A stretch of 64,000 nt of DNA, taken from positions 1-64,000 of the forward strand of contig NZ_QVTE01000033.1 of NCBI RefSeq assembly GCF_003429095.1. The letters run 5' to 3'. Numbering within the stretch: the stretch's first letter is position 1; each line of letters opens with the position of its first letter. The translations under genes and the position numbers were made by a program. The DNA is from Peribacillus saganii. Its GTDB lineage: Bacteria > Bacillota > Bacilli > Bacillales > DSM-1321. Shown here in pieces: positions 38,562 to 47,752 of this stretch. The notes below the pieces were generated by a model. That model saw nothing but the letters and a program-made list of their open reading frames with translations. It was not told the DNA's origin and made no database searches.

Positions 38562-38964
38562 TATTTTCACCTGGATTTCCTTCAAGCCACTCCATCAGTC
38601 CATATTTCATCCCTCGTATGAGTACCTCAGCTGTACCCATGTTTGTGGCAAGCGGAATGGAATATACATCACATAATCGGACCAGTGCGGTAACATCCGG
38701 TTCATGGGGCTGTGCAGTGAGCGGATCTCGGAAAAAGATCACCATATCCATTTCCTTCTTGGCGATGAGTGCTCCAATTTCCTGGTCGCCGCCAAGCGGA
38801 CCTGATTGAAACCGCTGGACCGAAAGCTGCGTCGCTTCCATAATGCGCTTTCCGGTAGTGCCTGTCGCAAAAAGTGTATGGTCTTTAAAAATATCCAGAT
38901 AAGCTGTTACAAACCGTACTAAGTCATCTTTTTTATCATCATGGGCAATTAATGCAATATTCAT
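38551..38964 (-). CDS. mgsA: Methylglyoxal synthase
   Basis: A 137-residue enzyme converting dihydroxyacetone phosphate to methylglyoxal. Motifs: [35 protein letters not shown] and [14 protein letters not shown] with the catalytic Asp and phosphate-binding residues. Next to bshB1; bacillithiol helps detoxify methylglyoxal, so the link may be functional. Confidence 0.95.
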   Translation of the reverse strand: MNIALIAHDDKKDDLVRFVTAYLDIFKDHTLFATGTTGKRIMEATQLSVQRFQSGPLGGDQEIGALIAKKEMDMVIFFRDPLTAQPHEPDVTALVRLCDVYSIPLATNMGTAEVLIRGMKYGLMEWLEGNPGENNES

Positions 38965-38974
38965 GGGGGTTCAC

Positions 38975-39775
38975 CTACTCTAATATATTCTCAAGGCCGT
39001 ACACAAGCACATTCATTTTCATTACGTTTTCAACTGCCAGCTTAACGCCTGACATAAAAGATGCCCGGTTAAAAGAATCATGCCGAAGAGTCAGCATTTG
39101 CCCGTCTGAACCAAACATGACCTGCTGATGTGCCACCAGTCCCGGGAGGCGTACACTATGGATGCGCATCCCGTCAATATTTGCGCCGCGCGCTCCTGCT
39201 AATGTCTCTTTTTCAGAAGGGTGACCTTGAGTTTTCTTTGTCCTGGTCTCCATAATCAAATCTGCTGTTTTCACTGCCGTTCCCGATGGTGCATCGAGTT
39301 TTTGATCATGGTGCATCTCAATTATCTCAACGTCCGGAAAATACTTCGCTGCCATTTGTGAGAATTTCATCATTAAAATTGCCCCTACTGCGAAATTGGG
39401 GGCAATGATGCAGCCCAGGTCTTTCTCCGCGGTAAGTGCTTCAAGCTCCTGTATATCTTCTTTAGAAAAGCCAGTGGTACCCACAACCGGCCGAACTCCA
39501 TGGTTTAATGCTGCTACAGTATGCTTCATGCCCACTTCTGGTGTTGTTAAATCAATTAACACATCTGCCCTAACAAGAGAAAGACATTCCTCAATATCAG
39601 AATAGACAGGTGCATCTATAGCGGGAAGTCCTTCGATATCCTTTACAAGCATTCCGCCATGCTTTCGGTCAAGCGCGGCAACCAGCTCAAATTCCCCAGT
39701 TTCATGGACAAGTTTTACGGCCTCTCTTCCCATTCTTCCTCTAGGTCCTGCTACAACAATTTTAATTTTCTCCAT
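38975..39775 (-). CDS. dapB: 4-hydroxy-tetrahydrodipicolinate reductase DapB
   Basis: A 266-residue NAD(P)H-dependent enzyme of lysine, diaminopimelate and spore dipicolinate synthesis. NAD(P) loop [15 protein letters not shown], catalytic [13 protein letters not shown], and [12 protein letters not shown] overlaps the end of ypjD by 14 bases. Confidence 0.96.
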   Translation of the reverse strand: MEKIKIVVAGPRGRMGREAVKLVHETGEFELVAALDRKHGGMLVKDIEGLPAIDAPVYSDIEECLSLVRADVLIDLTTPEVGMKHTVAALNHGVRPVVGTTGFSKEDIQELEALTAEKDLGCIIAPNFAVGAILMMKFSQMAAKYFPDVEIIEMHHDQKLDAPSGTAVKTADLIMETRTKKTQGHPSEKETLAGARGANIDGMRIHSVRLPGLVAHQQVMFGSDGQMLTLRHDSFNRASFMSGVKLAVENVMKMNVLVYGLENILE

Positions 39776-40118
39776 TTTCAGTTCCTCCTGATTCTATACG
39801 TGTCCAGCGATCCCGATCTCTAGTGTTAAACTTATTCATCACACGATCATGGGCAGTCTGCAAATCAATGCCTAGGGAATTGGCAAAGCAGATTAAGACA
39901 AACAGCATATCACCTAACTCTTCTTCTACAGTGTTTTCTTTCTCTGTATTTTTTTTGGGCTTCTCGCCATAATAATGGTTCACTTCCCTCGCAAGCTCCC
40001 CCAATTCCTCACTCATACGGGCAAGCATTGCCAGAGGGCTGAAGTACCCTTCTTTAAACTGGCTTATGTATTCATCCACTTCCTTTTGCAGGTCCTGAAC
40101 AGTCCTAACTTTTTCCAT
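39762..40118 (-). CDS. ypjD: MazG-like nucleotide pyrophosphohydrolase YpjD
   Basis: A 118-residue all-alpha NTP pyrophosphatase. The metal-binding ExxE(12-28)ExxD pattern is [17 protein letters not shown], then [17 protein letters not shown]. It probably hydrolyses non-canonical nucleotides. The open frame extends 65 codons upstream, but AAAGGG precedes the ATG at 40118, which also agrees with the usual length of about 110 residues. Confidence 0.92.
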   Translation of the reverse strand: MEKVRTVQDLQKEVDEYISQFKEGYFSPLAMLARMSEELGELAREVNHYYGEKPKKNTEKENTVEEELGDMLFVLICFANSLGIDLQTAHDRVMNKFNTRDRDRWTRIESGGTENGEN

Positions 40119-40254
40119 AGTGATCATCCCTTTACCTTTATTCTTCCATGTTAGCGAAAACCATCCGTGAAGACAAATATTTTCGCCACATTGCCCCTTG
40201 CGACCTGTTTCGATATAATATTGGGAAAGAATAGAAATTCCAGGAGGATCGCGA

Positions 40255-41127
40255 ATGATTTTCGGCTTACGACTGAGAAATATCTTTTTTATCCTTTTAG
40301 GTGCAGCCATCATGGCGTTTGGACTTATTCATTTTAACATCCAAAACAACCTCGCTGAAGGCGGTATCACTGGTGTAACCTTAATATTATATAAAGTTTG
40401 GGAACTCAGGCCCTCCTATACGAACCTGTTATTAAATATTCCGCTGTTCTTTCTCGGCTGGAAATATTTTAGCAGAACATCCTTCCTATATACTATCGTT
40501 GGAACAGTCGGTCTTTCTGCCTGGCTTTGGGTCTTTGAGCGATACCAATTTAAAGTCCCGCTCCATGATGATCTCATGCTTGTCGCATTATTTGCCGGGG
40601 GCTTCCTGGGAGTAGGCCTAGGCATGATTTTTCGTTTCGGAGGCACTTCAGGGGGAGTCGATATTATTGCAAGGCTTGCGCAGAGCGCGTTCGGATGGAG
40701 CATTGGGAGGACCATGTTTTTATTTGACGCTTTGGTGATTACCCTATCCATTTTAACCTACATAGATGCCCGAGAAGCAATGTATACGCTAGTAGCAGTT
40801 TTTATTGGCGCCCGAGTCATTGATTTTATGCAGGAAGGTGCCTACTCAGCCAGGGGAGCCATAATTATCAGTGATATGAACAGTGAAATTGCCGACAAGG
40901 TAATGAAAGAATTAGATCGTGGTGTCACAGTGCTAAAGGGCTACGGTTCGTTTACTAAAACGGAGAGGGAAGTATTGTATTGCGTTGTTGCAAAAAATGA
41001 GATCGTCCGATTAAAAAACGCGATAACTTCTGTGGATCCTCATGCATTTGTTTCAGTCAGTGTAGTCCATGATGTGCTTGGCGAAGGATTTACGCTGGAT
41101 CAAGATAAAAATCCGATTGAAAGATGA
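40255..41127 (+). CDS. ypjC: YitT-family membrane protein YpjC (DUF2179)
   Basis: A 290-residue protein with five or six transmembrane helices in the first 190 residues and a C-terminal DUF2179 domain (RGVTVLKGYGSFTKTEREVLYCVV). Function unknown; related proteins are suggested to bind ligands through DUF2179. Ribosome site AGGAGGATCGCG. Divergent from ypjD. Confidence 0.92.
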   Translation: MIFGLRLRNIFFILLGAAIMAFGLIHFNIQNNLAEGGITGVTLILYKVWELRPSYTNLLLNIPLFFLGWKYFSRTSFLYTIVGTVGLSAWLWVFERYQFKVPLHDDLMLVALFAGGFLGVGLGMIFRFGGTSGGVDIIARLAQSAFGWSIGRTMFLFDALVITLSILTYIDAREAMYTLVAVFIGARVIDFMQEGAYSARGAIIISDMNSEIADKVMKELDRGVTVLKGYGSFTKTEREVLYCVVAKNEIVRLKNAITSVDPHAFVSVSVVHDVLGEGFTLDQDKNPIER

Positions 41128-41244
41128 TAATACCTGCGCATGTTAAGATTTTCTGCACGCGACTTTTTACAGCTGTTATACTTCTCCCATGTTAATACAC
41201 CTTCCGCAAACAGCGTTATGAAAATAATCCTTTGTTGGTCGAAT

Positions 41245-41285
41245 AAAAACAGCCCAGCCGGGATTTGCCGGATGGGCTGTTTTTA
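41245..41285. terminator. Bidirectional terminator between ypjC and the YugP-like gene
   Basis: Perfect 12-bp stem AAAAACAGCCCA / TGGGCTGTTTTT with a partly pairing 16-base loop, between convergent genes. Confidence 0.85.
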
Positions 41286-41294
41286 TAAACATTC

Positions 41295-41975
41295 TTAGTC
41301 TTCACTTCTAGTCATGCCTGTGTAAATCAGAATCAAACGAACTAATTCAAGTACAGCTACTGCAGCAGCAGCCACATAAGTCATAGCAGCAGCATTAAGC
41401 ACTTTACGGGTTTCACGTTCTTCATCATTGCGGATAATACCTAGGGAAACAACCTGATCCATCGCTCTGTTTGATGCATTGAACTCAACGGGTAATGTTA
41501 TTACCTGGAAAACAACTGCAGCAGCCATGAATAAGATACCAATCAGCAATAAACCGGAAAGCTGAGCAAAAATCCCGATCATGATCAGCACCCAGGATAG
41601 ATTGGAACCAAGGTTTGCTACAGGAACTAGAGCGTGGCGAAAACGGAGAAAAGCGTAATCCTGCTGATCCTGAATAGCATGGCCTACCTCATGAGCTGCA
41701 ATCGCGGAGCTTGCCAGGGAATAGCCATGATAGTTTCCCGAAGACAGGCGAACCGTTTTAGAGCGTGGGTCGTAATGGTCACTTAAAACTCCTCGGGTCT
41801 CTTCTACTGTTACGTTATAGAGACCGTTTTGATCAAGAATTTGCCTTGCAACCTGTGCACCGGACATTCTTGAAGAAGAAGGGACCTTTGAATATCTTTT
41901 ATAAGCGCTCTTTACTTTCATTTGTGCATACAATGGAACCAAGATGATGATCGCAAAATAAATAATGTAAGTCAT
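41295..41975 (-). CDS. YugP-type zinc-dependent membrane metallopeptidase
   Basis: A 226-residue membrane protein. An N-terminal helix is followed by a soluble loop with the zinc motif AAHEVGHAIQD (HExxH) near residue 105, and then three hydrophobic helices. This matches the neutral zinc metallopeptidase 2 (YugP) family; substrate unknown. Start 41975 has GGAGGG upstream. Relative to B. subtilis, where yugP lies elsewhere, it is inserted between ypjB and ypjC. Confidence 0.9.
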   Translation of the reverse strand: MTYIIYFAIIILVPLYAQMKVKSAYKRYSKVPSSSRMSGAQVARQILDQNGLYNVTVEETRGVLSDHYDPRSKTVRLSSGNYHGYSLASSAIAAHEVGHAIQDQQDYAFLRFRHALVPVANLGSNLSWVLIMIGIFAQLSGLLLIGILFMAAAVVFQVITLPVEFNASNRAMDQVVSLGIIRNDEERETRKVLNAAAMTYVAAAAVAVLELVRLILIYTGMTRSED

Positions 41976-42032
41976 TGTACCCTCCAAGATATTACGTCTT
42001 ACATATATTTTAAGAAGTTTGGGCCATAAGTG

Positions 42033-42824
42033 TCAATCATTCTGACCTTTGCTCGGTTTTTGCTTCTCCTTGTCCCCTTTATACTTTCTCCAACCTACAT
42101 AGGATAATGTAGAAATAATTATGCTCCCAGTGGTGAAAATCACCCACCATAATGAAGGATCTGTCTCATCCTCGGTCATTTCATCAAAAATCGATACCAA
42201 ATCGTCATGAAGCTCGTCCAGCTCCTTTTGGCTGGCTTTTTCAGAAAAGACTTGAGGACGGTATTGGTTGATAAAGCTTAGCCTTGCATCCAGCTTTTGT
42301 ACTCTTTCTGGATCCAAGTCAATTTTCAGGCTCGGCTGAATCATATCGTATTGGGCTAACAGCGTATCCAGCTTATTTTCGAATTGCTTGGAATTCTGTG
42401 TTAATACGGCTTCCTTTGCCTGGCTGAAGGTAGCCATCATTTGATCTTCCATCGAAGTCCATAGGGGCTGGTGCGTCGATTGAACAGCATCCATCACAAG
42501 CCGAAACTTTGTAATGGAATTGATTTTTTCCTCATCTTCCTGTTCTAAATCCTTAACAGCCTTTAACGCATCATTATGAGCCACTGTGATAATCCGAAGC
42601 TCGTCCATACTGAAAAGCTTTTCCTCACCCGTTGCCTCCAAAAACTGTTCTGAAAAATAATTCAGCATTTTCGCTGAGTCATCATAGCGGTGCAGCCGTG
42701 CTAATTGCAGGGCTTCATCTGATATGTCATCGAGCTTTCCCAAACTGGCAGAGGATTGGGCAAAAACAGCAGACATCGGTACAGACATAACAAATAAAAA
42801 TAGCAATAGAATCTTCTTAAGCAT
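42033..42824 (-). CDS. ypjB: Sporulation protein YpjB
   Basis: A 263-residue exported protein. The N-terminus is a signal-type segment (MLKKILLLFLFVMSVPMSAV, cleavage likely after FAQ near residue 23), then helical repeats, then a C-terminal transmembrane helix (about 225-243) and a basic tail. This is the YpjB layout. Its role in B. subtilis sporulation is known only from expression and mutants. GAGGAGGG precedes it. Confidence 0.88.
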   Translation of the reverse strand: MLKKILLLFLFVMSVPMSAVFAQSSASLGKLDDISDEALQLARLHRYDDSAKMLNYFSEQFLEATGEEKLFSMDELRIITVAHNDALKAVKDLEQEDEEKINSITKFRLVMDAVQSTHQPLWTSMEDQMMATFSQAKEAVLTQNSKQFENKLDTLLAQYDMIQPSLKIDLDPERVQKLDARLSFINQYRPQVFSEKASQKELDELHDDLVSIFDEMTEDETDPSLWWVIFTTGSIIISTLSYVGWRKYKGDKEKQKPSKGQND

Positions 42825-42920
42825 ACAACTTGTCCCTCCTCATTACTCTATTAAAACTGTATGAGTAATAGGGAGAGAGTAGACCACCCTGCAAATATTT
42901 TTTGTTTCGCCTTTCAAATG

Positions 42921-43511
42921 CTATAGAGACAGGGTGAATCTGTTCTTCCTCACACCAAACCAGTAGCCGATAAAGATAGAAAGTATGCTCAGCCAGAATG
43001 TAAAGTAGCCGATTTCCTGCAGATACTGCATCAAATCACTATATCGCGGCATCATTTCAAATAAGTAATCGATGATATCGTTATGTACTGTCCAAATTCC
43101 AGCAGTCGCCAAATGCCATATTTTAATCCGATAAAAAGGTGAATAAAGTATGCCTTGAACAGCCATCGCAAAATGTGATGCCATTAGCATATAGCCTGTC
43201 CAATCTAGCTGGCCTACAGTATAGAGGGTGAGGAGGTTCATGATAACAGCCCATATGCCGTACTTAAATAAGGTAATTATGGCCAGCGCCTCAACCAGGC
43301 CCCAACTTTGTTTCATTAAAAAAGCTATGATAACAAATACAAAGAAAAGGCTTGCAGTCGGGCTATCAGGAACAAAAATTAAGAATATATCAGGTGTAAT
43401 GCTTAATTGCGAGCCATACCAATAATACCCGTAAATCGTGCCGAGAATATTAATAAATAAAACAAGAACAAGAAAACTTCTATTTGCGAGAATACTGTAT
43501 ATATATTGCAT
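42921..43511 (-). CDS. ypjA: YpjA, DUF1405 membrane protein
   Basis: A 196-residue protein with about six transmembrane helices, in the DUF1405 family (YYWYGSQL, WTVHNDIIDY). Function unknown. It sits between qcrC and ypjB, as in B. subtilis. GAGGGG precedes the ATG. Confidence 0.9.
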   Translation of the reverse strand: MQYIYSILANRSFLVLVLFINILGTIYGYYWYGSQLSITPDIFLIFVPDSPTASLFFVFVIIAFLMKQSWGLVEALAIITLFKYGIWAVIMNLLTLYTVGQLDWTGYMLMASHFAMAVQGILYSPFYRIKIWHLATAGIWTVHNDIIDYLFEMMPRYSDLMQYLQEIGYFTFWLSILSIFIGYWFGVRKNRFTLSL

Positions 43512-43713
43512 AAACGCCCCTCTTTCTTGGCGGATTGGAAAGTATAAACTTTGTTAATCCCAATTATGTACTAGCTTCATTTTACATTGAAAACCCTCAA
43601 AATCCAAGGTTTCCCAAAAAATGGCGCTCTAATATCCATTCTTGGACTAGTGTCCGCACCTGAACTAATTTATAAAATATGTCTATTTAAATCTCTATTA
43701 TTCAGCGAAAAAA

Positions 43714-43740
43714 AAAACTGACGATCGAATCGTCAGTTTT
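43714..43740 (-). terminator. qcrABC terminator
   Basis: Perfect 12-bp stem AAAACTGACGAT / ATCGTCAGTTTT with a 3-base loop, followed by TTTTTTTTCG on the minus strand. Confidence 0.85.
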
Positions 43741-43747
43741 AATCATA

Positions 43748-44521
43748 TTATTTACTTTTTGCTGTGGAAATAAATTCAGCCAGCTGCTTTAGTTCTTCAT
43801 CAGTACCTTTGAAGATACCTGCAGGCATGCCACCTTTACCTTCTTTAGCAATTTTAGCTACTTCTTCAGGCTTCAGGTTTGTGTCCAATAGAGCGACTCC
43901 ACCCGCACCACCTGATAGTTCTGCACCATGGCAGCCAATACAGCCTTGAGCTTCATAGACTTTATAGCCAGGGCTTTCTTTATCAATGGCTGCTTCAGCA
44001 ACGATTTTACCCTGTGCTTTCGCAGCTTCCCAGTCATGGGTTACAACGGACTCCCATGTAAGGTAGAATGTTGCCGCAATAGCGAGCAGCATAAAACCTG
44101 TAGCCAACGGTCTCTTTGAAGGCCTGCGTTCAGGACCGCGGTCAATGAACGGTGCAAGTAAAAGTCCTCCGAATGCCAAACCCGGTATTACCAAGGCACC
44201 GATTATGTTATAAGGACCGGAAGCATACGTATACTTTAGCAGTTGGTATAGGAATAAGAAATACCAGTCTGGAAGCGGAATGTACGCTGTGTCAGTAGGA
44301 TCTGCCACTCTCTCAAGCGGAGACGGATGAGCAATTGTCAAACATAAGTAACCTACTAAAAACACCGCTCCAACCATCCATTCTTTCAGAAGGAAATTTG
44401 GCCAGAAAGCTTCTGTTTTCCCTGGATATTCCGAGTAATCCTTTGGAATATTGGGTTTTCGTTCTGATAGAGCTGGAACACGTGAATCTCCAACGAACTT
44501 CATACCTTTTCCACGATGCAT
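43748..44521 (-). CDS. qcrC: Menaquinol:cytochrome c reductase, cytochrome b/c fusion subunit
   Basis: A 257-residue membrane protein that joins a subunit IV-like part (about 1-150, three helices, PDWYFLFLYQLLKY with Pro-Asp-Trp-Tyr resembling the PEWY quinol-site motif) to a C-terminal cytochrome c domain with the haem motif QGCIGCHGAEL and an axial Met probably in GGMPAG. This fusion is characteristic of Bacillus b6c complexes. Third gene of qcrABC. Confidence 0.95.
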   Translation of the reverse strand: MHRGKGMKFVGDSRVPALSERKPNIPKDYSEYPGKTEAFWPNFLLKEWMVGAVFLVGYLCLTIAHPSPLERVADPTDTAYIPLPDWYFLFLYQLLKYTYASGPYNIIGALVIPGLAFGGLLLAPFIDRGPERRPSKRPLATGFMLLAIAATFYLTWESVVTHDWEAAKAQGKIVAEAAIDKESPGYKVYEAQGCIGCHGAELSGGAGGVALLDTNLKPEEVAKIAKEGKGGMPAGIFKGTDEELKQLAEFISTAKSK

Positions 44522-44567
44522 TGAAAAACCCCCTCCTTTTTGAAAAGGTTATAGTATTTACGAGATT

Positions 44568-45242
44568 TTATAGCGGGCCTGAAATACCCTGTTTTCGGAT
44601 CATCATGAAGTGAGCCCCCATTAATCCAAGAAGCGCTGCAGGAAGGAAGAAGACATGGATCGCAAAGAAACGAGTCAATGTCTGTGCCCCAACGATAGTC
44701 GGATCACCTGCAAGCAATGTTTTAACCGCTGTGCCGATAAATGGCACCGATTCAGCGATCTGAAGGCCTACCCTTGTAGCGAATAGCGCTTTCATATCCC
44801 AAGGCAATAAGTAGCCCGTGAAGCCTAGACCCAGCATAACAAAGAAAATTAATACACCAACAACCCAGTTAAGTTCACGTGGTTTCTTATACGCACCTTG
44901 GAAGAATACGCGCAATGTATGTAAGAACAGCATAACAATAACTAAGCTTGCTCCCCAGTGATGCATTCCCCTTACAATTTGACCGAATGCGACTTCATTC
45001 TGCAAATAATATACAGATTCCCAGGCGTTCTTAATATCAGGCACATAATACATTGTAAGGAACATACCTGATAAGATTTGGATAACCGTTACGAAGAAGG
45101 TTAATCCTCCAAAGCAGTATACAAAAGCAGAAAAATGATACGCAGGGTTAACGTGTTCGGGAACCTCGTGGTCTGCAATATCTCTCCACAAAGGCGTAAT
45201 GTCTAAACGCTCGTCAACCCAGTCATAAATCTTGTTTAACAA
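44568..45242 (-). CDS. qcrB: Menaquinol:cytochrome c reductase, cytochrome b subunit
   Basis: A 224-residue cytochrome b6-type protein with four transmembrane helices. Haem-ligand histidines lie in VRGMHHWGASLVI and in the later LTRFFAIHVFFLP stretch. LPWDMKALFATRVG is the quinol-site region. Starts at TTG with GGGGG upstream, 3 bases after qcrA. Confidence 0.95.
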   Translation of the reverse strand: MLNKIYDWVDERLDITPLWRDIADHEVPEHVNPAYHFSAFVYCFGGLTFFVTVIQILSGMFLTMYYVPDIKNAWESVYYLQNEVAFGQIVRGMHHWGASLVIVMLFLHTLRVFFQGAYKKPRELNWVVGVLIFFVMLGLGFTGYLLPWDMKALFATRVGLQIAESVPFIGTAVKTLLAGDPTIVGAQTLTRFFAIHVFFLPAALLGLMGAHFMMIRKQGISGPL

Positions 45243-45245
45243 TTA

Positions 45246-45752
45246 TTACGCCCCCTTATGCGGCTTTACTGCACCCAAGTAAAGAATTCCGTCTTTTGTT
45301 GTATGCTCGTACACATCCAGTCCAGCCAACGGCGGTGTACCCGGCACGTTTGCTCCGTCTTTTGTGTATAAACCGTAATGGCACGGACAGAAGAAGTGAT
45401 TTGGATTCGACTTATCTGTGTTCCATGCAACGGCACAGCCCAAATGTTTACAAACCGGTGATAATGCAACGATCTCGCCCTTATCATCCTTATAAACCCA
45501 TGCTGTTTGTGTTTCTTCAGATTCGTACCACGCATCTACTTGTTTAATAGTGAAATCGACACGCTTTGGTTCCTCAGTTAAATCATCCACTTTCTGTTTC
45601 GTAGCGACATAGTCGCCGCCTTCTGAAGCTTTAAGTACAGGATCAACTGCAAACCTTACCATAGGCATTAACATGCCTGCCGCCATAAATCCGCCTACAC
45701 CTGTGAGTGTATAGCTTAGGAATTGACGTCTTGAAACCCGATGTTTGCTCAT
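45246..45752 (-). CDS. qcrA: Menaquinol:cytochrome c reductase, Rieske iron-sulfur subunit
   Basis: A 168-residue protein. Twin-arginine export signal SRRQFLSYTLTGVGG near the N-terminus, which remains as membrane anchor, then the Rieske domain with CKHLGCAVAW and CPCHYGLY (2Fe-2S ligands Cys-His-Cys-His). Start 45752 has GAGGGGGG upstream; the upstream extension to 45809 has no support. First of qcrABC. Confidence 0.95.
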   Translation of the reverse strand: MSKHRVSRRQFLSYTLTGVGGFMAAGMLMPMVRFAVDPVLKASEGGDYVATKQKVDDLTEEPKRVDFTIKQVDAWYESEETQTAWVYKDDKGEIVALSPVCKHLGCAVAWNTDKSNPNHFFCPCHYGLYTKDGANVPGTPPLAGLDVYEHTTKDGILYLGAVKPHKGA

Positions 45753-45829
45753 GCTTTTCCCCCCTCTATCACTATAATGAGTCCAAGCGGACCAATCAAA
45801 TAGCAACACTATAAAACTAGGACATTACA

Positions 45830-45858
45830 ATGATATATCAATAATTTGCCAAGGTCAA
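45830..45858 (-). promoter_or_regulatory. Sigma-A-like promoter of qcrABC
   Basis: TTGACC, 17-base spacer, TATCAT on the minus strand, about 75 bases upstream of the qcrA start. Confidence 0.6.
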
Positions 45859-45932
45859 TATTCAGATAAATTTAAAAGATGTCAACAATGTGTCCAAATT
45901 GATGGAAATGATTGCGTTTTTATTAAAAAATA

Positions 45933-46391
45933 TTAATCATGCCATTTCCGTGTGAAAATCGCCAGTACCTGCCGTACCTGGTCATCGATCATCGGCCGCT
46001 TGTGTTTTTCCTCCAAGTGTTCAAGAGGTATGGAAGGAATCCAGATCAATGAACCTTCAAGCCCTTGCTCGTTCACTCTCCATTCACTGTCGGAGGTTAT
46101 GTAAAACACATGGGCAAACCCCTGCTCTTTTAGCCCGCGGGCCCAGTCCGCTGCCAGCTCCAGTCTTTTTGGCTCATCCCAGGAAGATAAATAGGCAAGC
46201 TGCGGCAAAAGCATAATGCGGCCTTTAAATTGCCGTTCGATTTCCAAGGTTAAAATTTCAGTAAAGTCTTTCATGGATGCAGATTGTTTTATATTCTCAG
46301 CAAAATTAACAGGTACAAGCGGAATCAGGGCCGTATCAACATATTCCTTTGCCTGTAAAAACATATCTACTTCATTTGGCGTCCATTTCAT
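45933..46391 (-). CDS. ypiF: YpiF, DUF2487 protein
   Basis: A 152-residue soluble protein of the DUF2487 family, with KWTPNEVDMFLQAKEYVDTA at the start and LEGSLIWIPSIPLEHLEE near the end. Function unknown. It precedes qcrABC, as in B. subtilis. TAGGAG lies upstream of the ATG. Confidence 0.88.
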   Translation of the reverse strand: MKWTPNEVDMFLQAKEYVDTALIPLVPVNFAENIKQSASMKDFTEILTLEIERQFKGRIMLLPQLAYLSSWDEPKRLELAADWARGLKEQGFAHVFYITSDSEWRVNEQGLEGSLIWIPSIPLEHLEEKHKRPMIDDQVRQVLAIFTRKWHD

Positions 46392-46675
46392 GCTATCACT
46401 CCTAGTACATCAGTTTATTGCATTCATATCTTAGCACTTTTTCATAGAATTGTATCTATGACAATATTTTTAAATCGTGCATTTTTCACTGCATTTCTTT
46501 TCAGAAACTCTCAAGCATCCTGGGAAGGAACGACGCCTAAAGACTGGCAGTGCTGTAGCTAAAGCCATTACAACCTACGGCCAGCAGCGAAGTCACAGGG
46601 GCTTTTTAAAAAAGCTGCTTGACTCAGGAACTAGCATCTGGACTTGTTAATAAAGGCAAGCTTTCTTTTCTTTAG
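46392..46675. other. Unassigned stretch between ypiF and the repeats
   Basis: No gene found. The left end contains the ypiF leader. The rest has no clear frame or RNA. Confidence 0.5.
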
Positions 46676-46797
46676 GTTCTGTTAAACTTGCCTGTTGATT
46701 TCCGATCTAGTGGCGGTTCGGGAGCCTCCTCGGCTCCTGCGGGGTCTCTCTGATCCGTTTTGTGCTATGAAGTCTCGCACCTTCCGCTCCAATCAAT
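46676..46797. repeat. Degenerate copy of a common Bacillus intergenic repeat
   Basis: Contains TTGATTTCCG, GAGCCTCCTCGGCTCCTGCG, GGGGTCTC and AGTCTCGCACCTTCCGCTCC ending CAATCAAT. This resembles, from memory, a GC-rich repeat with ends of the form GATTGGAGCGGAAGG ... GGAAATCAAC found in many Bacillus genomes. Confidence 0.6.
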
Positions 46798-47071
46798 ATA
46801 GAAAAGCGAAAGCGCCCTGACAGAGGAAGAACGCTAAGTTCGCCACGTCCTGTGGCAACGCCGTTCTGACCCACATCGTGAAAAAAGGAACGTCGACTAA
46901 GTTCTGGCACGTCCTGTGCCAAACGTCGACGCCAGCACATCCTGTGCAAGTCCGGCAAGCATAATCCAAGCGCTGACGGAAGGCGCTTGGATTATGACCA
47001 GGGTTGTGACGGCCGGCCTTTGATCACAACATTCGAGGGGCTGGGCGCTGCAGCTAGACATCAACAAAGTG
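46797..47071. repeat. Long copy of a structured dispersed repeat
   Basis: Starts TAGAAAAGCGAAAGCGCCC and ends GGGCGCTGCAGCTAGAC. Inside are successive hairpins built on xCACGTCCTGTGx: CCACGTCCTGTGG (46843-46855), GGCACGTCCTGTGCC inside outer arms CGTCGAC/GTCGACG, GCACATCCTGTGC, and a perfect 13-bp stem ATAATCCAAGCGC / GCGCTTGGATTAT (46961-46973 with 46983-46995). Confidence 0.75.
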
Positions 47072-47108
47072 TCGTAATCAACAAAGAGCTTTAACATAGC
47101 CTATCTTA

Positions 47109-47154
47109 AATAACAAAACGCGCACCTGTTTTTGCAGGTACGCGTTTTGTTATT
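47109..47154 (-). terminator. ypiAB terminator
   Basis: A 20-bp stem with one mismatch (left arm 47109-47128, right arm 47135-47154), 6-base loop. Confidence 0.88.
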
Positions 47155-47166
47155 ACATCGAATTAA

Positions 47167-47718
47167 TTATTGTTTTATTGAGCTTAATTTAGCCAGCTGG
47201 GCAGCAAGTTGTGAAAACGCATCTGAATCATTATTGTCAAGAGCTTCATCAATAAGTTTCATAAGCCGGTCCCTTTGGAAGATTAGGATTGATTGCTCCA
47301 GGAACTGTTCGGCAAGGATTTTATCTTTTTCATTTCCCGGGAGATTCCTGGGAACATATGGATTCTCCTCCAGTACAGCCGCATATTGGTGTGAGGAATA
47401 AGCCGAGCGGAAATTAAGCTGAATATAAATTTCTTCATCCCGGTTAAGCCGGATATCGTGAAAAGACTTTTCGGCGTCTGTTGTCATAATATTGGATTTG
47501 TAAAATCTGAACGGAGCTTCATCGACACAATGTGTGGACATAATCAGCCCCCTTGGACAATATTGCGCCTGCTCTACAAAATGAACCCTCTTCATCAGCT
47601 GGTCATGGCTCATTAAGTAATTTAATATCCAGACACATTCCCTTCTTTTCAGTTGATAATGGTTTAAAAACCAGCGAATAAAATCTTTTTTCTCATTCAC
47701 AGATACAGGGGCAGCCAC
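47167..47718 (-). CDS. ypiB: YpiB, UPF0302 protein
   Basis: A 183-residue protein of the UPF0302 family: [36 protein letters not shown] and [17 protein letters not shown] are recognisable. The C-terminal region (about 140-180) resembles the IDEAL motif, here [16 protein letters not shown], found in Firmicute proteins. Function unknown. A GTG at 47718 is chosen, since GAGGAGGG lies 7 bases upstream; the frame could also open at a TTG at 47766. Confidence 0.88.
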   Translation of the reverse strand: MAAPVSVNEKKDFIRWFLNHYQLKRRECVWILNYLMSHDQLMKRVHFVEQAQYCPRGLIMSTHCVDEAPFRFYKSNIMTTDAEKSFHDIRLNRDEEIYIQLNFRSAYSSHQYAAVLEENPYVPRNLPGNEKDKILAEQFLEQSILIFQRDRLMKLIDEALDNNDSDAFSQLAAQLAKLSSIKQ

Positions 47719-47752
47719 ACGAATTCCCTCCTCTGTCCTTTTTTTATTTTTC

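Noticed and set aside
46707-47097. Two overlapping minus-strand open frames of 83 and 66 codons
   Set aside because: Both lie wholly within dispersed repeats, have no ribosome site and biased composition from hairpins.
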